A stretch of DNA of 64,000 bases from Ephemerocybe angulata (lineage: Eukaryota > Basidiomycota > Agaricomycetes > Agaricales > Psathyrellaceae), in contig JAACJK010000115.1 of NCBI GenBank assembly GCA_013368325.1, forward strand, positions 1-64,000, given 5' to 3'. A program made the position numbers and the translations under genes. The notes beneath the pieces were generated by a model. That model did not search any database and was not told the DNA's origin. It was given only the letters and a program-made list of their open reading frames with translations. Positions 22,923 through 32,100 of this stretch are shown here, one piece after another; position 1 is the first letter of the stretch; every line of letters starts with the position of its first letter.

Positions 22923-22952
22923 ATAAAACCTCGTACATTTGCTGATGAAGGC
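22923..22952 (-). repeat. Right terminal inverted repeat of Plavaka element
   Basis: Inverted counterpart of 16584-16616. The 16-bp core (plus-strand ATAAAACCTCGTACAT at 22923-22938) is identical to the left end; CTGAT follows, then GAAGGC. Confidence 0.75.
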
Positions 22953-22992
22953 GGTCGTGACTCGTTAGTTAGAGAGTCAACGAGCCACAGAA

Positions 22993-23566
22993 GGATAATT
23001 ACCTTCAAGTTGTCCACCTTGTTTAGTCTGTGTGTCGAAGATGCTATCGACGAGGCAGCCAGGGTGGTCTGCGTGATTTGTGATATTTCCGCTACCGGGA
23101 TGGCGAATGGTAGTAGGCGGTCGGGATATTGACTTTGGTGGAACTCGGAGCGCCGAATCGAACGCACAGGCGGCGTGAAGTTGTGGTCCGTGGGGAGACT
23201 ACGGCCTAGGTGAGTTAGTTATCGCAATTGCCATTGTGCAACGACTTACCTTTGGGATCTACGTCGCAACCATGCCCTTCCCCTTGCCACTACATATGCC
23301 CCTGCACAGCGCGTCTAACTCGCGAATTCTGAAGAGTCGAGATCCTCCAACAGCGCGAAGAAGAGCTCGAGCTTCCTCTCCGGTGTCTTGGTCTCGTCGG
23401 GGTCTGGCTCGTATGCTCGCGTCCGTTGTGCTTTCGGTTTCGTTGGAACGTGAGAAGGAGGAGGGGATGTCGGCGGAGGTCTGGAGTTGGCGTAGGCCGG
23501 CGAGGCGTCACACATGAGAGCGAAATGGTAGTTTATGATGTGTTTGCCGCAGTCTGGTTTGGGCAT
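22993..23566 (-). CDS. Truncated hypothetical gene next to Plavaka end
   Basis: Starts at 23566 (MPKPDCGKHIINYHFAL), exon 1 to 23320, intron with GTTAGA donor and a good CTAAC...CCTAG acceptor, exon 2 23205-23003, giving 150 codons in frame (Pro-rich linker, then ELFFALLEDLDSSEF, then SEFHQSQYPDRLLPF). A further donor-like GTAATT follows at 23002. Read through, the frame stays open across the Plavaka right end to a stop at 22901. No further exons were found beyond the transposon, so the gene is probably a fragment, either interrupted by the insertion or captured by a mobile element. Function unknown. Confidence 0.35.
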
Positions 23567-23719
23567 GATTCGAAGTGGTGATTGTGTTGTGGTTGTGAGA
23601 GACTGGTGTGAGCTGGCCCTGGTGTTTACAGGTTATTTTGGTCTGTAGTACTGTGCATCAGTGTACCGTAACGGTGAGTCAACCACAACTTACTGGTAAT
23701 GGATGCTCAGACTCCTCCA

Positions 23720-23753
23720 AAGTCTCAGGCAAGTCTCAGGCACCCCGGGGTGC
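23720..23753. repeat. 11-bp tandem repeat plus 14-bp palindrome at Helitron 1 stop
   Basis: AAGTCTCAGGC occurs twice in tandem (23720-23730, 23731-23741), directly followed by the perfect palindrome GCACCCCGGGGTGC (23740-23753), which overlaps the last codons of the Helitron ORF. It could be a terminal hairpin or transcription stop, but the expected CTRR-T end is not clearly placed. Confidence 0.6.
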
Positions 23754-26700
23754 ATACATGAAAACATTTGCCCGTCTTGTTTCTAGGGTATCGATATTTC
23801 CAGGGCTTGTGCGCTCTTCTTCACGCATGTAGCCCCGGTGATGCTGACCGTCGTAAACCCACGTAGATCCGCTACTGTCGATGAAGCGCGCAGCGAAGTG
23901 ATAGCCACCCGAATATATGACTGCTTTCAGTTGGTATTCAACATGCCCTTGACTTTGTACAGGTATTGTGACGGATGCTGAGGGTCTGAGTGGGCTTGAG
24001 TTGGGATCAAATGGATTATTATTCTCAAGGAAAAGCAATGAGGGACGAGTGAGCATATTCACTGGTCCATGTTCTTCCATCTCGAAGTCATTTCCGCTAT
24101 TTTCAAGTGCCCAATTGAGATAGGTTTGCGTATCCACCGTTCCTGACAAACCGTGTTCCTCGATCCATGCAGCTGATATGACATTCTGTAAGCAAATGGG
24201 CTCTCCTGTTTGTCTGCGAGATGATGTGAGCGTTAAGGCGCGGCTTTCAGGCGGGGTAATTCTGTTCAACACTTCAGCAGCTGATGCACCTCTCGCCCCA
24301 GTGCGTGGAAATAACACGGGATTGCACTGTGATAGACGGTCTCGCAAGATATCTCGCACATGATTCAAGGGTGGCTCTGTTTGATGTTCTAATGAGAGCT
24401 GTGAGTGGTCAATGAGATCGAATTCTGCTGCCAGGATGCTCGAGTATTCGGACTCCTGTTTCCATTCCCTTCTCCATTCCGCTCCTTGGTCGAAGTAGAT
24501 ATTGGCAAGAGTTGTAGTAACACAATCATATGCGCAAGACCAATTCTCAGATGACCATGTACATCCTTGGAGAAGACGCGGAGCGGTATTGGTATGTGGA
24601 GGGTTTGCTTGCTGTCGACGGCGCTTTGAAGGAAGGTTATCATATGTGAGGATTAGATCGTCATGTCTGGGACGCTTCTTAGATGCCGGGTCTGGGTTCC
24701 TGGTACGCTTTATAGAATTTCTTCCTTGGTCGTCAGAGTCCCGTTTTCGTTTGAGCTCCTTGCTCGTCTGTGTACCTTTAAATCGGACAGCAAATGAAGT
24801 GGGGGTTTCAATCTCTGGATCTGGAACTGGTACATAGTCTTCCTTTAAAAATCCATACTTTACACTGGTGTTATGTTCAAGCGCCTTAAGTCGTCTGATC
24901 TCTGTTAGCAAAGGTTCAGGAAGTGTTTTGTTTAGATCACTGAGTCTCACTGGTTGTGTCAAACATAGTCCATATCGAGTCTGCGCGCGCGATGCTGCGA
25001 CGTAAGCGCCAAAGCCTCCTTCATGCAATGATGTCAATACTGTAGGTAGTGTCTTTCCTTGGGCTGAATGACCGGTAACCGCAAATGCTGGCTGGATAGG
25101 AAGTTGATATCGACGTATGCGCAACTTTCTCGCATCTGATGCCTTCGTCTTTGGGAGTACGGTGGTAAATGACCATGATATTGGCTCAACGGGAAAGTAC
25201 CCATGAGGCAAGTCTGGCAAGTGGACTTTGCTTCCTGGGAAATGGATAATCACCGCTTTTGCGTATTCATGCTCACTGTCTGGAAGTCTTCCTGTAACTA
25301 TCTTTTTTACGACTCCCTGTGCACCATTAGTGATCCCGAGGTCTGTTGAGATGTTTCGCTGCCGAAGTATCACTGGCATTCCGATGTGTAGTGGTACAAG
25401 TCCGGGCAAGGCACCTTCATTTGCGAATGCTGCAGTATCAAGTGTCAGTAGTTGACTCCGGTCAAAAGAGCTGATATCTGAGCTGCGTTCACGATTGACA
25501 TCCCTAGCGGCACATACGACAAGCGGACTATTTTTCACCTCCGAGTTTGTGACAGCTTTTCTCGAATTCAAATCCTCCCGCAGACGGTTAGTGTCGACAA
25601 TTGCTGCTGCATCCGCATAGTGGGCATTACCCATATCCACACCATCTGGGTGATCCAAAGATCGAACGACACGGCTATTGAATAGGTCTACATCGTCAAG
25701 TGTGCAAGTCCGTGTTCTCAAGCGCTGGACAGCTTCGGCATATTCGGGGTCGTCTTTCATTCGGTACTGTTCCCAAAAATCAATGACAGTGTCAACGGTC
25801 TTCCAGGCCATTCGTCCAAGTCGCTTGTGAATCTCTTTGTCCGAAATTGTGCGTGTTTCCTTGTTAGAAGCAATGGGCATCCATAGTGCTGTACCTCCTA
25901 CAGGCGGGTACTGGCAAAGATCACCGGAGAAGATTAATGTAACTCCCCCAAACCAGTCTTGAGGCTTCTCTTTAGTATAACGGAGTGTATAATCGACCTC
26001 ACACAGTAGCTGTGCACTCAGGAGAGATACCTCGTCTATGAAGAGGACGTCAACATTTTTCCATTCCTCTCGCAATTTCGACTTGTTTTTAACACTCATG
26101 ATGACAGAGAGATCTTCGCCTTCTCCGATGGTACGATTCCCTTTGCCAGATTTATTCGCCTTTTCGATTCGGATCCCGAGACCTTTGTGAATAGTCATTC
26201 CATCAATGAGTGCAGCTGCAGAGCCTGTTGGTGCGAGAAATCGGAGTTGGTGGGCAGCATTGTGATGTGCCATAACTTCCTTCACTGCACGTACAACATG
26301 TGTTTTGCCAGTGCCTCCCGGGCCCGTCATCAGCATTCTCAGTGGGGGTTCTGACTGGATCTTCTGAATAAAGCGGCGTGTAAAATGACCGGTCATGATC
26401 TCGAACGCGACTTGCTGCTGGCCTTTCAATTCAAATATTGTGCTTACATGATCCTCTATCGTTACAGGGCCACATTGAGTAATATGGTTGACGTTTAGGG
26501 TTTGTGTCTCACGTACTGCGGAAAGCTTAGAGTTTGGATTGCAATCTTGACAGTCAGAGGTTACTCGGACAGTTTCTCTGACATTGGCGCTTAAGTGTGA
26601 TGTCATTGTTTGATGCTCGGGGTTCAAGGCGTTTCTGCGTGACTGGGATATGCGTGCTTCCTGCTGTTTTGCTACCTCTTTCCATGAGTGCAATGACCGT

Positions 26701-29700
26701 TCTGTGATAGGAGGTAAAGGCTCTTCTGGGGCTGTGGTATGGCATCCGTTACGTGAGTCGGGAGGGCTGATATTACTTTCCGATGGGGTCGCTGAGATCC
26801 AGTGAGCTTGTTCAAGAACAGAGAGTATTTGGTTGATTCGAAACTGCTCAGCTGCGGAGGACGATGACTTCTTTTTTCCTGCAAACTCAAACTCCATCTC
26901 ATCTGAAGTTCCTACTTGGTTATGACCGGCGTGCCGACGTTCTGAATTAAGAAGTAATGATGCGCGCTTCCGAATTCTCTCAGCGTCTCGCTCATCCTCG
27001 CACTCGTGAATAGCTTCCCAGTTTATCATTACACGCTTAGCTCGTGGTGAGAAGGCATAAGTATCGTACTCAGCTTGGACAGATGTCGTCTCGGATAGCA
27101 GTGGGCGACAGATACTGAAGGGCTTGAAGTGGGTCAATGCAAAAAGTGGCCAGACGTCAGAGTGTATACGTGGAATTGACATTCCGATGACTTTGGGAAT
27201 GTACTCATGCGAGATATCACCCTTTTCCTCATTGGTATGTCGTAGAAGCTCGTGTGTACTGTGTAGTGGATGTGACGGTTTAAGATCATACCGGGAGAGG
27301 ACACCCAGCCGTGTAGCAGGAGTGTTACGGACGTGAGATGACTTTTTCTTTGACTGGATCCTGACACAGCGGCAGAAGTCATAGAATGACATGTCAGCGA
27401 GTTTTTCTGAGCGGTGGAGATAGTGATCGATTTGATTTGTCTCAATTAATCTGCCCTCTGGAGTGGTCATGATTCGGATTGGCATCAGTTGAATATCGTC
27501 CTCATCGTGGGATGCATTGGTCTGATTTGGCTCGGAGATTGTGGATGCGAGTGGATTATTCGGTTGAAGTGTACTTTGTGTGTAGTGCAAAGCTATGGAC
27601 GACATCATAGGGACTGTAGTGTGTGACGAGATTGTGTCATCGTAACCTCGGAGATAGCGAGCAGCTTGCTGGGCGTGAATCTGTTGTTGCCGTGTGTATT
27701 GAGATAAACATCGATGGAGAAGGGTCTTGGCTTGATCAAGAACATGGGACTTGTTTGTATCTGGTTGAGCAGCTCCAGGGCCCTGGCTATGAATTGTTGA
27801 TACTGCACGAGACATTAGTGAGAGCATTTCATAGGTTTTTGTGTCCATTTTTGTAATGTAGTCAGTGATATAAAACATCGCAGCTTTTGCACTTTTACCA
27901 GACAGAATACATTTGATATCGTGATTATGCCTGCAAAATACAAGGATATAAGGGTTGAAATAGTTCACCCGACCATCACGGCAGAGTAAAACGACAGAAT
28001 TTGTCTCAGAGTCAAAGTGTGATGCCTCGACAATCTCATGTGGAAAAAGAAACCGACATCGATCCTCATTTCCATATTTGTGACAAACGGGCTTGCATTC
28101 ATGTCGCTGTAGAACCTCACCGCACTTCTTCACTTCTGTCACAAAGACTGACTCCCATTCTCGCAAAATTTCAAGGTGATCGGTACCGGATTTGGGAGAT
28201 GGTGGCACGGGTGGCCGTTCAATCCTCGGTTCATATGCAGGGTCCTCCTCAATTTCAAGTGCTGGTAAGTGGTGATGGATTATGCTCTCAAAGAAGTCAA
28301 AGAACTGTTTCTGATAGCTTTCGCTTTCGCGCATACGTCGATGAAGATCGGAAGGATTAAGCCCGCCACGTAGCCAGATCAGGAAATGTCCGTGAATGCC
28401 TCCGCGTTCAGTCAGCTCAGTCGAGGCGTAAAATGCACGGAGATGGCCTAAAATTCCACCTTTATCTGTTGAGCATTGTCGTTTAAAGTCCCATCCCAGC
28501 AAATGCGTGAAGAGGCATTGGAATGAGAACTCAAAGAAATCAGCAGCAGTGACCGGATCAAGAGCTAGGCGCTTAGCACGTTCAGATCGTGGAACGAGTT
28601 TGGGATACCGTGAGTCTAGGTCAATGGTTTTATCTCCATACATCACTTGAAATATAGGACTATGGACGGCGGAAGGATTGAAAGTGAAGAATATGTGGGC
28701 TAGACCAAAATATCCGAAATAATTGCGTATGTCTGCTCTCGCTGATATTTTTGCCATGTGGGACCCTGGGATTTTCTCGCCTACAGCATTCACGTATCGC
28801 AGGAGGTCCATTGCTAATTTCTGCTCAGAATTCAAGGACTTTGTGCTCTTCTCATTCTCAATTATCTCAGCAACTTCGGCGATTGTTTCAGGTGAAAGCG
28901 AAGTAAGTTTGGGAGCGATTGACTGGAAGCGGGTAGAATTAACTGTAAAGTGTGTGTGTAAGTGCGATTTACGGCGTTGGACCATGTTGAGGATCACAAA
29001 TAGGAAGGAATAGTGGTAACGAAAGTCCCTATCAGGTATATTCAGGTAATATTCTGCTTGCTTCGCAAAGGATAGTTTTTCTGGACGAGATTGATCCTCA
29101 AATCCGCCAATTCCAAGACAGAATAAAGTAGGATACATGCCTGGGACTAAGTCAGGATTATTGTACTCAGGTATTGGATCTTCGCCACGGTGTATCACAA
29201 GATCAGGTAGTTCTTCATTATTAGAGCGGGGAACTAAATTGGATAAAGCCTGTGCAACGAACCTGCGGGCAGGGATACGTGAGCATTCAGCATCAGAGAC
29301 TCCCATTTTCTCAAGTATCAAGTTTGCCCTTGACGGATCGGGTACATCAGAATCAGTGGAATCTGTACAGTTAGAAGCGGGATGATCCTCAAATCCTGCT
29401 GTTTCTTCGTTGAAGGTATTTCGGGCTTCTTCCGCAGATTGCTCGTCATGAATAATGATGTTCTCAACGCCTGGTAATGTGCCGTCCTCCGGATATAGAT
29501 TCATCACTGTCTCATCGAACTTCAAATGTGTGTATAGGCGGTTGTTCTTTTGCAGCCACATGAGGAAGTTCCAAATTTTCTGCTTCCGCACACGGAAGAG
29601 GTCACCAGCCTTTTTTGGATCGAATTTTCCAGGACCGACAAAGACGACACTGAGCATACCGTTAATATCTGCCGGTGTTCTAGGTAGCACTTGAGCTGTT

Positions 29701-31571
29701 GAAATTACATTCATTTCATGTGCACACGTATTCCCATGGAGGACGGTAGGCTGGTCGGGCGATGATGAATTATACAGACGAGTGACATGAGCAGTATTTC
29801 GGTAAATGGCACATGCCATCTCTTCAATCCAGGTTAGATCACTGAACATTGAGGGTAGCACCCCACGATAGAGGTTATTTGCTAGAGCAAACTGAGGCAT
29901 AACACCCCGTCGTAGGGAGCTGTGGCAGTCACTGCACATCCACATCTCTATCGAAGTTTTTTCAACAGAAGTGAAGCCCCGGTGATCAAGCATGAGGCCG
30001 TCGACATATGTGTTCTCGAAACAGAAATCTTGACAACAGTGCTGCTTTACATGATCATTACTGGGACGGAGAAGTTCGAGGCTGAAATATCCGAAGTCTT
30101 CTGGCGATGTAGTGGGAGGGTACATCACCCGCTTGCAGCTGTTCTGAAGCTGAGAGCAGACGGCACAGACTGGGGGCTCCATCCATTGTGAGTGGGTTCT
30201 GTATGCGGACAGGCAGTCGAGTATGACATCATTGGGTACGAGCTGTGGCCAGTCAGTGTTGTCGCCGTTACGTTCACGTTGCATGGCAGCGGTGACCTGT
30301 AGCTTGGCTTCTCGGCGCTTATCTCGATTATATGCAGCCTGTTTCTCATTTCGGGATTTGGGTATGCACGCGATGGCCACAGTGAGGTCATGTCCAAATT
30401 CATAGGCAAGAATACCACGAATACTTGACTCAGATGAGCAGTCCGCTCTCAACGCATAGTCGGAGTCCATTGGAAAGTAGGCAGAGTATATCTCGGCAAG
30501 GGATCTGTGGGATAGGTGACTGAGATACTGACACCGATGACTTAGCATGTCAACTAAGCGCTTACATAGCTTTGCGCGTGACGTGCAGCGTGCTGAAGGG
30601 GCTGTTTCTGCGACGATGTAATGCGGAATATCACGAAGCCATACTCGCAAGGTCTCAATCGGTGTTGAATGCGATATCAGGTTCTGAATTGCTTTCGAGT
30701 TGGCGCAGTATATTGAGGAAAATGATAAATAAAAATGTTCGGGGACTTTGTGGAGCTCAAGATGGCCAGGGTAAGCGATGGCACGGGCAAACTCTGAACC
30801 AAATGTCGCTTCCATCAAGAGAAAAATGGACGTGTAACAGGAGCATGAGGAGTTTTGGGATGACGTGAGCTGCATTGTGCTAGAACTTCCAGTCACTTCA
30901 GCCCAAGCGGTGTAGTGATTCGCAATTAGCGAGAGCAGGTAACGTTTCAATGTATGCATGTTGATATCTCTGTAGTTTAAATGGTCAAGGGCAATTTTGC
31001 GTAGCGTAGCCAAGGTAAAATGTGACAGAATACGTTCAGTGTCTTCGTAGGTATGGCTCAGGAACTTGGGGTTTGACTGATGAATACTCTTCACTTCATT
31101 CATCGAAGATCTTCGGTCCGTTTCCTTTTCAAGTTGGCGAAGAAAGCGACAGTGTGTATATGACCTGCTTTCAACATATGCCACAGGCAGGCACATAAGC
31201 TCATCACCAGACTCATTCAGAACATGTACGTCTCTTTCACCATTCACGGATAAACACACAAGGCTACGGTGATGGCGAAACGATGTACACGTAGATGCAT
31301 GGTTTCTCAGAGACTTGGTCAGCCATGTCGATAGAGAACAGCAATCAGAAAAGATGGATTCGTAAAACTGCGGATAGTATAGCGGATCATAATATGCGGG
31401 GTAGTCAACATGGCTGTGAGGTTCCTCAAACGGTGGGCACTGCGCTAGAGGGAGGACACGAGTAATTCGGCATGGTAATTTTCGTAAGAACATGGCGGTA
31501 ATATGAGCTCGGGGCATTTGTGGAGAGCAATTCAGTGAATTCTCGACTGTATATATGTTATTTCCGTGCAT
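23736..31571 (-). CDS. Helitron Rep-helicase with C-terminal cysteine-peptidase-like domain, 2,611 aa
   Basis: Single intronless frame. A Cys-rich zinc-binding-like region (PPVCAVCSQLQNSC...MWMCSDC) at about residues 465-560 is followed by a Helitron-like N domain. The HUH nuclease motif is GGIHGHFLIW (about 1055-1065), with catalytic tyrosines in FYITDYITK (about 1233-1241). A Pif1-type SF1B helicase follows: Walker A TGPGGTGKT (about 1750), Walker B LFIDEVSLLS (about 1845), and late motif TGHSAQGKT. After a basic linker (KRPRHDD, KRRRQQ) comes a domain of about 250 residues: WSCAYDCVTTTLANIY (about 2345) and GGYHFAARF...WVYDG (about 2556) match the Cys and His boxes of USP/papain-like peptidases. 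Acting as a protease is inference. Rep nicks and joins DNA and the helicase unwinds it. The open frame over 7.8 kb suggests recent activity. Confidence 0.9.
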   Translation of the reverse strand: MHGNNIYTVENSLNCSPQMPRAHITAMFLRKLPCRITRVLPLAQCPPFEEPHSHVDYPAYYDPLYYPQFYESIFSDCCSLSTWLTKSLRNHASTCTSFRHHRSLVCLSVNGERDVHVLNESGDELMCLPVAYVESRSYTHCRFLRQLEKETDRRSSMNEVKSIHQSNPKFLSHTYEDTERILSHFTLATLRKIALDHLNYRDINMHTLKRYLLSLIANHYTAWAEVTGSSSTMQLTSSQNSSCSCYTSIFLLMEATFGSEFARAIAYPGHLELHKVPEHFYLSFSSIYCANSKAIQNLISHSTPIETLRVWLRDIPHYIVAETAPSARCTSRAKLCKRLVDMLSHRCQYLSHLSHRSLAEIYSAYFPMDSDYALRADCSSESSIRGILAYEFGHDLTVAIACIPKSRNEKQAAYNRDKRREAKLQVTAAMQRERNGDNTDWPQLVPNDVILDCLSAYRTHSQWMEPPVCAVCSQLQNSCKRVMYPPTTSPEDFGYFSLELLRPSNDHVKQHCCQDFCFENTYVDGLMLDHRGFTSVEKTSIEMWMCSDCHSSLRRGVMPQFALANNLYRGVLPSMFSDLTWIEEMACAIYRNTAHVTRLYNSSSPDQPTVLHGNTCAHEMNVISTAQVLPRTPADINGMLSVVFVGPGKFDPKKAGDLFRVRKQKIWNFLMWLQKNNRLYTHLKFDETVMNLYPEDGTLPGVENIIIHDEQSAEEARNTFNEETAGFEDHPASNCTDSTDSDVPDPSRANLILEKMGVSDAECSRIPARRFVAQALSNLVPRSNNEELPDLVIHRGEDPIPEYNNPDLVPGMYPTLFCLGIGGFEDQSRPEKLSFAKQAEYYLNIPDRDFRYHYSFLFVILNMVQRRKSHLHTHFTVNSTRFQSIAPKLTSLSPETIAEVAEIIENEKSTKSLNSEQKLAMDLLRYVNAVGEKIPGSHMAKISARADIRNYFGYFGLAHIFFTFNPSAVHSPIFQVMYGDKTIDLDSRYPKLVPRSERAKRLALDPVTAADFFEFSFQCLFTHLLGWDFKRQCSTDKGGILGHLRAFYASTELTERGGIHGHFLIWLRGGLNPSDLHRRMRESESYQKQFFDFFESIIHHHLPALEIEEDPAYEPRIERPPVPPSPKSGTDHLEILREWESVFVTEVKKCGEVLQRHECKPVCHKYGNEDRCRFLFPHEIVEASHFDSETNSVVLLCRDGRVNYFNPYILVFCRHNHDIKCILSGKSAKAAMFYITDYITKMDTKTYEMLSLMSRAVSTIHSQGPGAAQPDTNKSHVLDQAKTLLHRCLSQYTRQQQIHAQQAARYLRGYDDTISSHTTVPMMSSIALHYTQSTLQPNNPLASTISEPNQTNASHDEDDIQLMPIRIMTTPEGRLIETNQIDHYLHRSEKLADMSFYDFCRCVRIQSKKKSSHVRNTPATRLGVLSRYDLKPSHPLHSTHELLRHTNEEKGDISHEYIPKVIGMSIPRIHSDVWPLFALTHFKPFSICRPLLSETTSVQAEYDTYAFSPRAKRVMINWEAIHECEDERDAERIRKRASLLLNSERRHAGHNQVGTSDEMEFEFAGKKKSSSSAAEQFRINQILSVLEQAHWISATPSESNISPPDSRNGCHTTAPEEPLPPITERSLHSWKEVAKQQEARISQSRRNALNPEHQTMTSHLSANVRETVRVTSDCQDCNPNSKLSAVRETQTLNVNHITQCGPVTIEDHVSTIFELKGQQQVAFEIMTGHFTRRFIQKIQSEPPLRMLMTGPGGTGKTHVVRAVKEVMAHHNAAHQLRFLAPTGSAAALIDGMTIHKGLGIRIEKANKSGKGNRTIGEGEDLSVIMSVKNKSKLREEWKNVDVLFIDEVSLLSAQLLCEVDYTLRYTKEKPQDWFGGVTLIFSGDLCQYPPVGGTALWMPIASNKETRTISDKEIHKRLGRMAWKTVDTVIDFWEQYRMKDDPEYAEAVQRLRTRTCTLDDVDLFNSRVVRSLDHPDGVDMGNAHYADAAAIVDTNRLREDLNSRKAVTNSEVKNSPLVVCAARDVNRERSSDISSFDRSQLLTLDTAAFANEGALPGLVPLHIGMPVILRQRNISTDLGITNGAQGVVKKIVTGRLPDSEHEYAKAVIIHFPGSKVHLPDLPHGYFPVEPISWSFTTVLPKTKASDARKLRIRRYQLPIQPAFAVTGHSAQGKTLPTVLTSLHEGGFGAYVAASRAQTRYGLCLTQPVRLSDLNKTLPEPLLTEIRRLKALEHNTSVKYGFLKEDYVPVPDPEIETPTSFAVRFKGTQTSKELKRKRDSDDQGRNSIKRTRNPDPASKKRPRHDDLILTYDNLPSKRRRQQANPPHTNTAPRLLQGCTWSSENWSCAYDCVTTTLANIYFDQGAEWRREWKQESEYSSILAAEFDLIDHSQLSLEHQTEPPLNHVRDILRDRLSQCNPVLFPRTGARGASAAEVLNRITPPESRALTLTSSRRQTGEPICLQNVISAAWIEEHGLSGTVDTQTYLNWALENSGNDFEMEEHGPVNMLTRPSLLFLENNNPFDPNSSPLRPSASVTIPVQSQGHVEYQLKAVIYSGGYHFAARFIDSSGSTWVYDGQHHRGYMREEERTSPGNIDTLETRRANVFMYAPRGA

Positions 31572-31621
31572 GATGTCACCCTGATGTCACCGTCCGCACA
31601 GTGATGTCACCACCCGCACAG
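31571..31621. promoter_or_regulatory. Direct repeats with TGATGTCA motif upstream of Helitron ORF
   Basis: Three copies of TGATGTCACC begin at 31571, 31582 and 31602; the last two extend to 20-bp units ending CCGCACAG. On the coding strand each contains TGACATCA, close to the CRE/ATF site TGACGTCA. The array touches the ATG, so it may be promoter or the element's 5' terminal repeat. Confidence 0.5.
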
Positions 31622-31639
31622 CCCTGCACAGCCCACCTT

Positions 31640-32100
31640 CTCGAAATGGAGGCCTTTTCCCAGGCGTAGATGCCAATGACAGAGGATGCATACGTTTGGC
31701 GCCAACAGAACCCTCCTCTCACTTCGTGGAGTCGGGGATCTACTCTCAGCTGAGCTGAACTGAAAGGCACTCCAAATGAGTAAGTACGCGAGCGAGTAAC
31801 ACCCATTCGCCTTATCCCAATCTCGCAATCAAACCTTCTACGCGCTCTGCACACCATGTCCACGCCGGGTCGATCGGCGCAGCAGTAGAGCATACCTCCC
31901 AGCACGCCGAGCCGAGCCGAGCCAAGAACGAAGGTCCAAGGAAGATCTGCGCACGAGCTATACGGGTCAGCTCCGAGTCGCGGTACAGCGGAGAGGATAG
32001 GTATCAACGATTGGGAAGCCAGACAGCGCGCACCTAGTACATATCCTGTGGAAAGCTCGTAACTCCAGTCTCCCCCCACACCCGTTTGCCCATGCATCCA
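31640..32100 (+). repeat. Dispersed subtelomeric repeat, copy 1
   Basis: Resembles 50880-51620 in the same orientation. Shared order: CTCTCAGCxGAGCTGAA, ATGAGTxAGTAC...CGAGCGAG, GTAGAGCATACCT, GAGCCAAG, AAGATCTGCGxAC, GAGAGGA, CCTGTGGAAA/CCCGTGGAAA, and CGCCCATGCATCCAT-like sequence at the end. Moderate divergence. ORFs crossing it are not conserved. Confidence 0.65.

Larger units (their letters stand above)
16584..22952. mobile_element. Plavaka-type (CACTA-like) DNA transposon, apparently intact
   Basis: Inverted ends: left 16594-16616 reads ATCAG then a 16-bp core ATGTACGAGGTTTTAT; right 22923-22946 is its inverted copy with two mismatches outside the core, and GCCTTC recurs just outside both. 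Inside are a Plavaka-type transposase gene (-) and a head-to-head second gene (+), both with open frames across eight exons. Both subterminal regions (about 16617-16860 and 22700-22910) are rich in TACTTAT/ACTTATG motifs, as expected for transposase-binding arrays. No clear target-site duplication was found, so the exact ends are uncertain by about 10 bp. Confidence 0.8.
23736..31621 (-). mobile_element. Helitron 1 (autonomous, intact coding region)
   Basis: Rolling-circle DNA transposon identified by its Rep-helicase gene. The element runs on the minus strand, so its 5' end lies right of 31571 and its 3' end left of 23736. Exact TC...CTRR termini could not be fixed. Candidate terminal features are the TGATGTCACC direct repeats at 31571-31621, and at the other side an 11-bp tandem repeat with a GC-rich palindrome at 23720-23753. 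Confidence 0.8.

Noticed and set aside
23250..23258. 9-nt microexon in the truncated gene
   Set aside because: Frame is equally kept by a single 105-bp intron, which is simpler.
23600..23735. CTGAT near 23660 as the Helitron 1 3' terminus
   Set aside because: A 5-bp stem (ACCGT-ACGGT) precedes it, but spacing is unusual and no matching 5' TC end or copy comparison supports it.
31576..32097. 173-codon minus-strand ORF upstream of Helitron 1
   Set aside because: Not in a conserved frame with the related block at 50.9 kb; starts and stops fall in repeat sequence.
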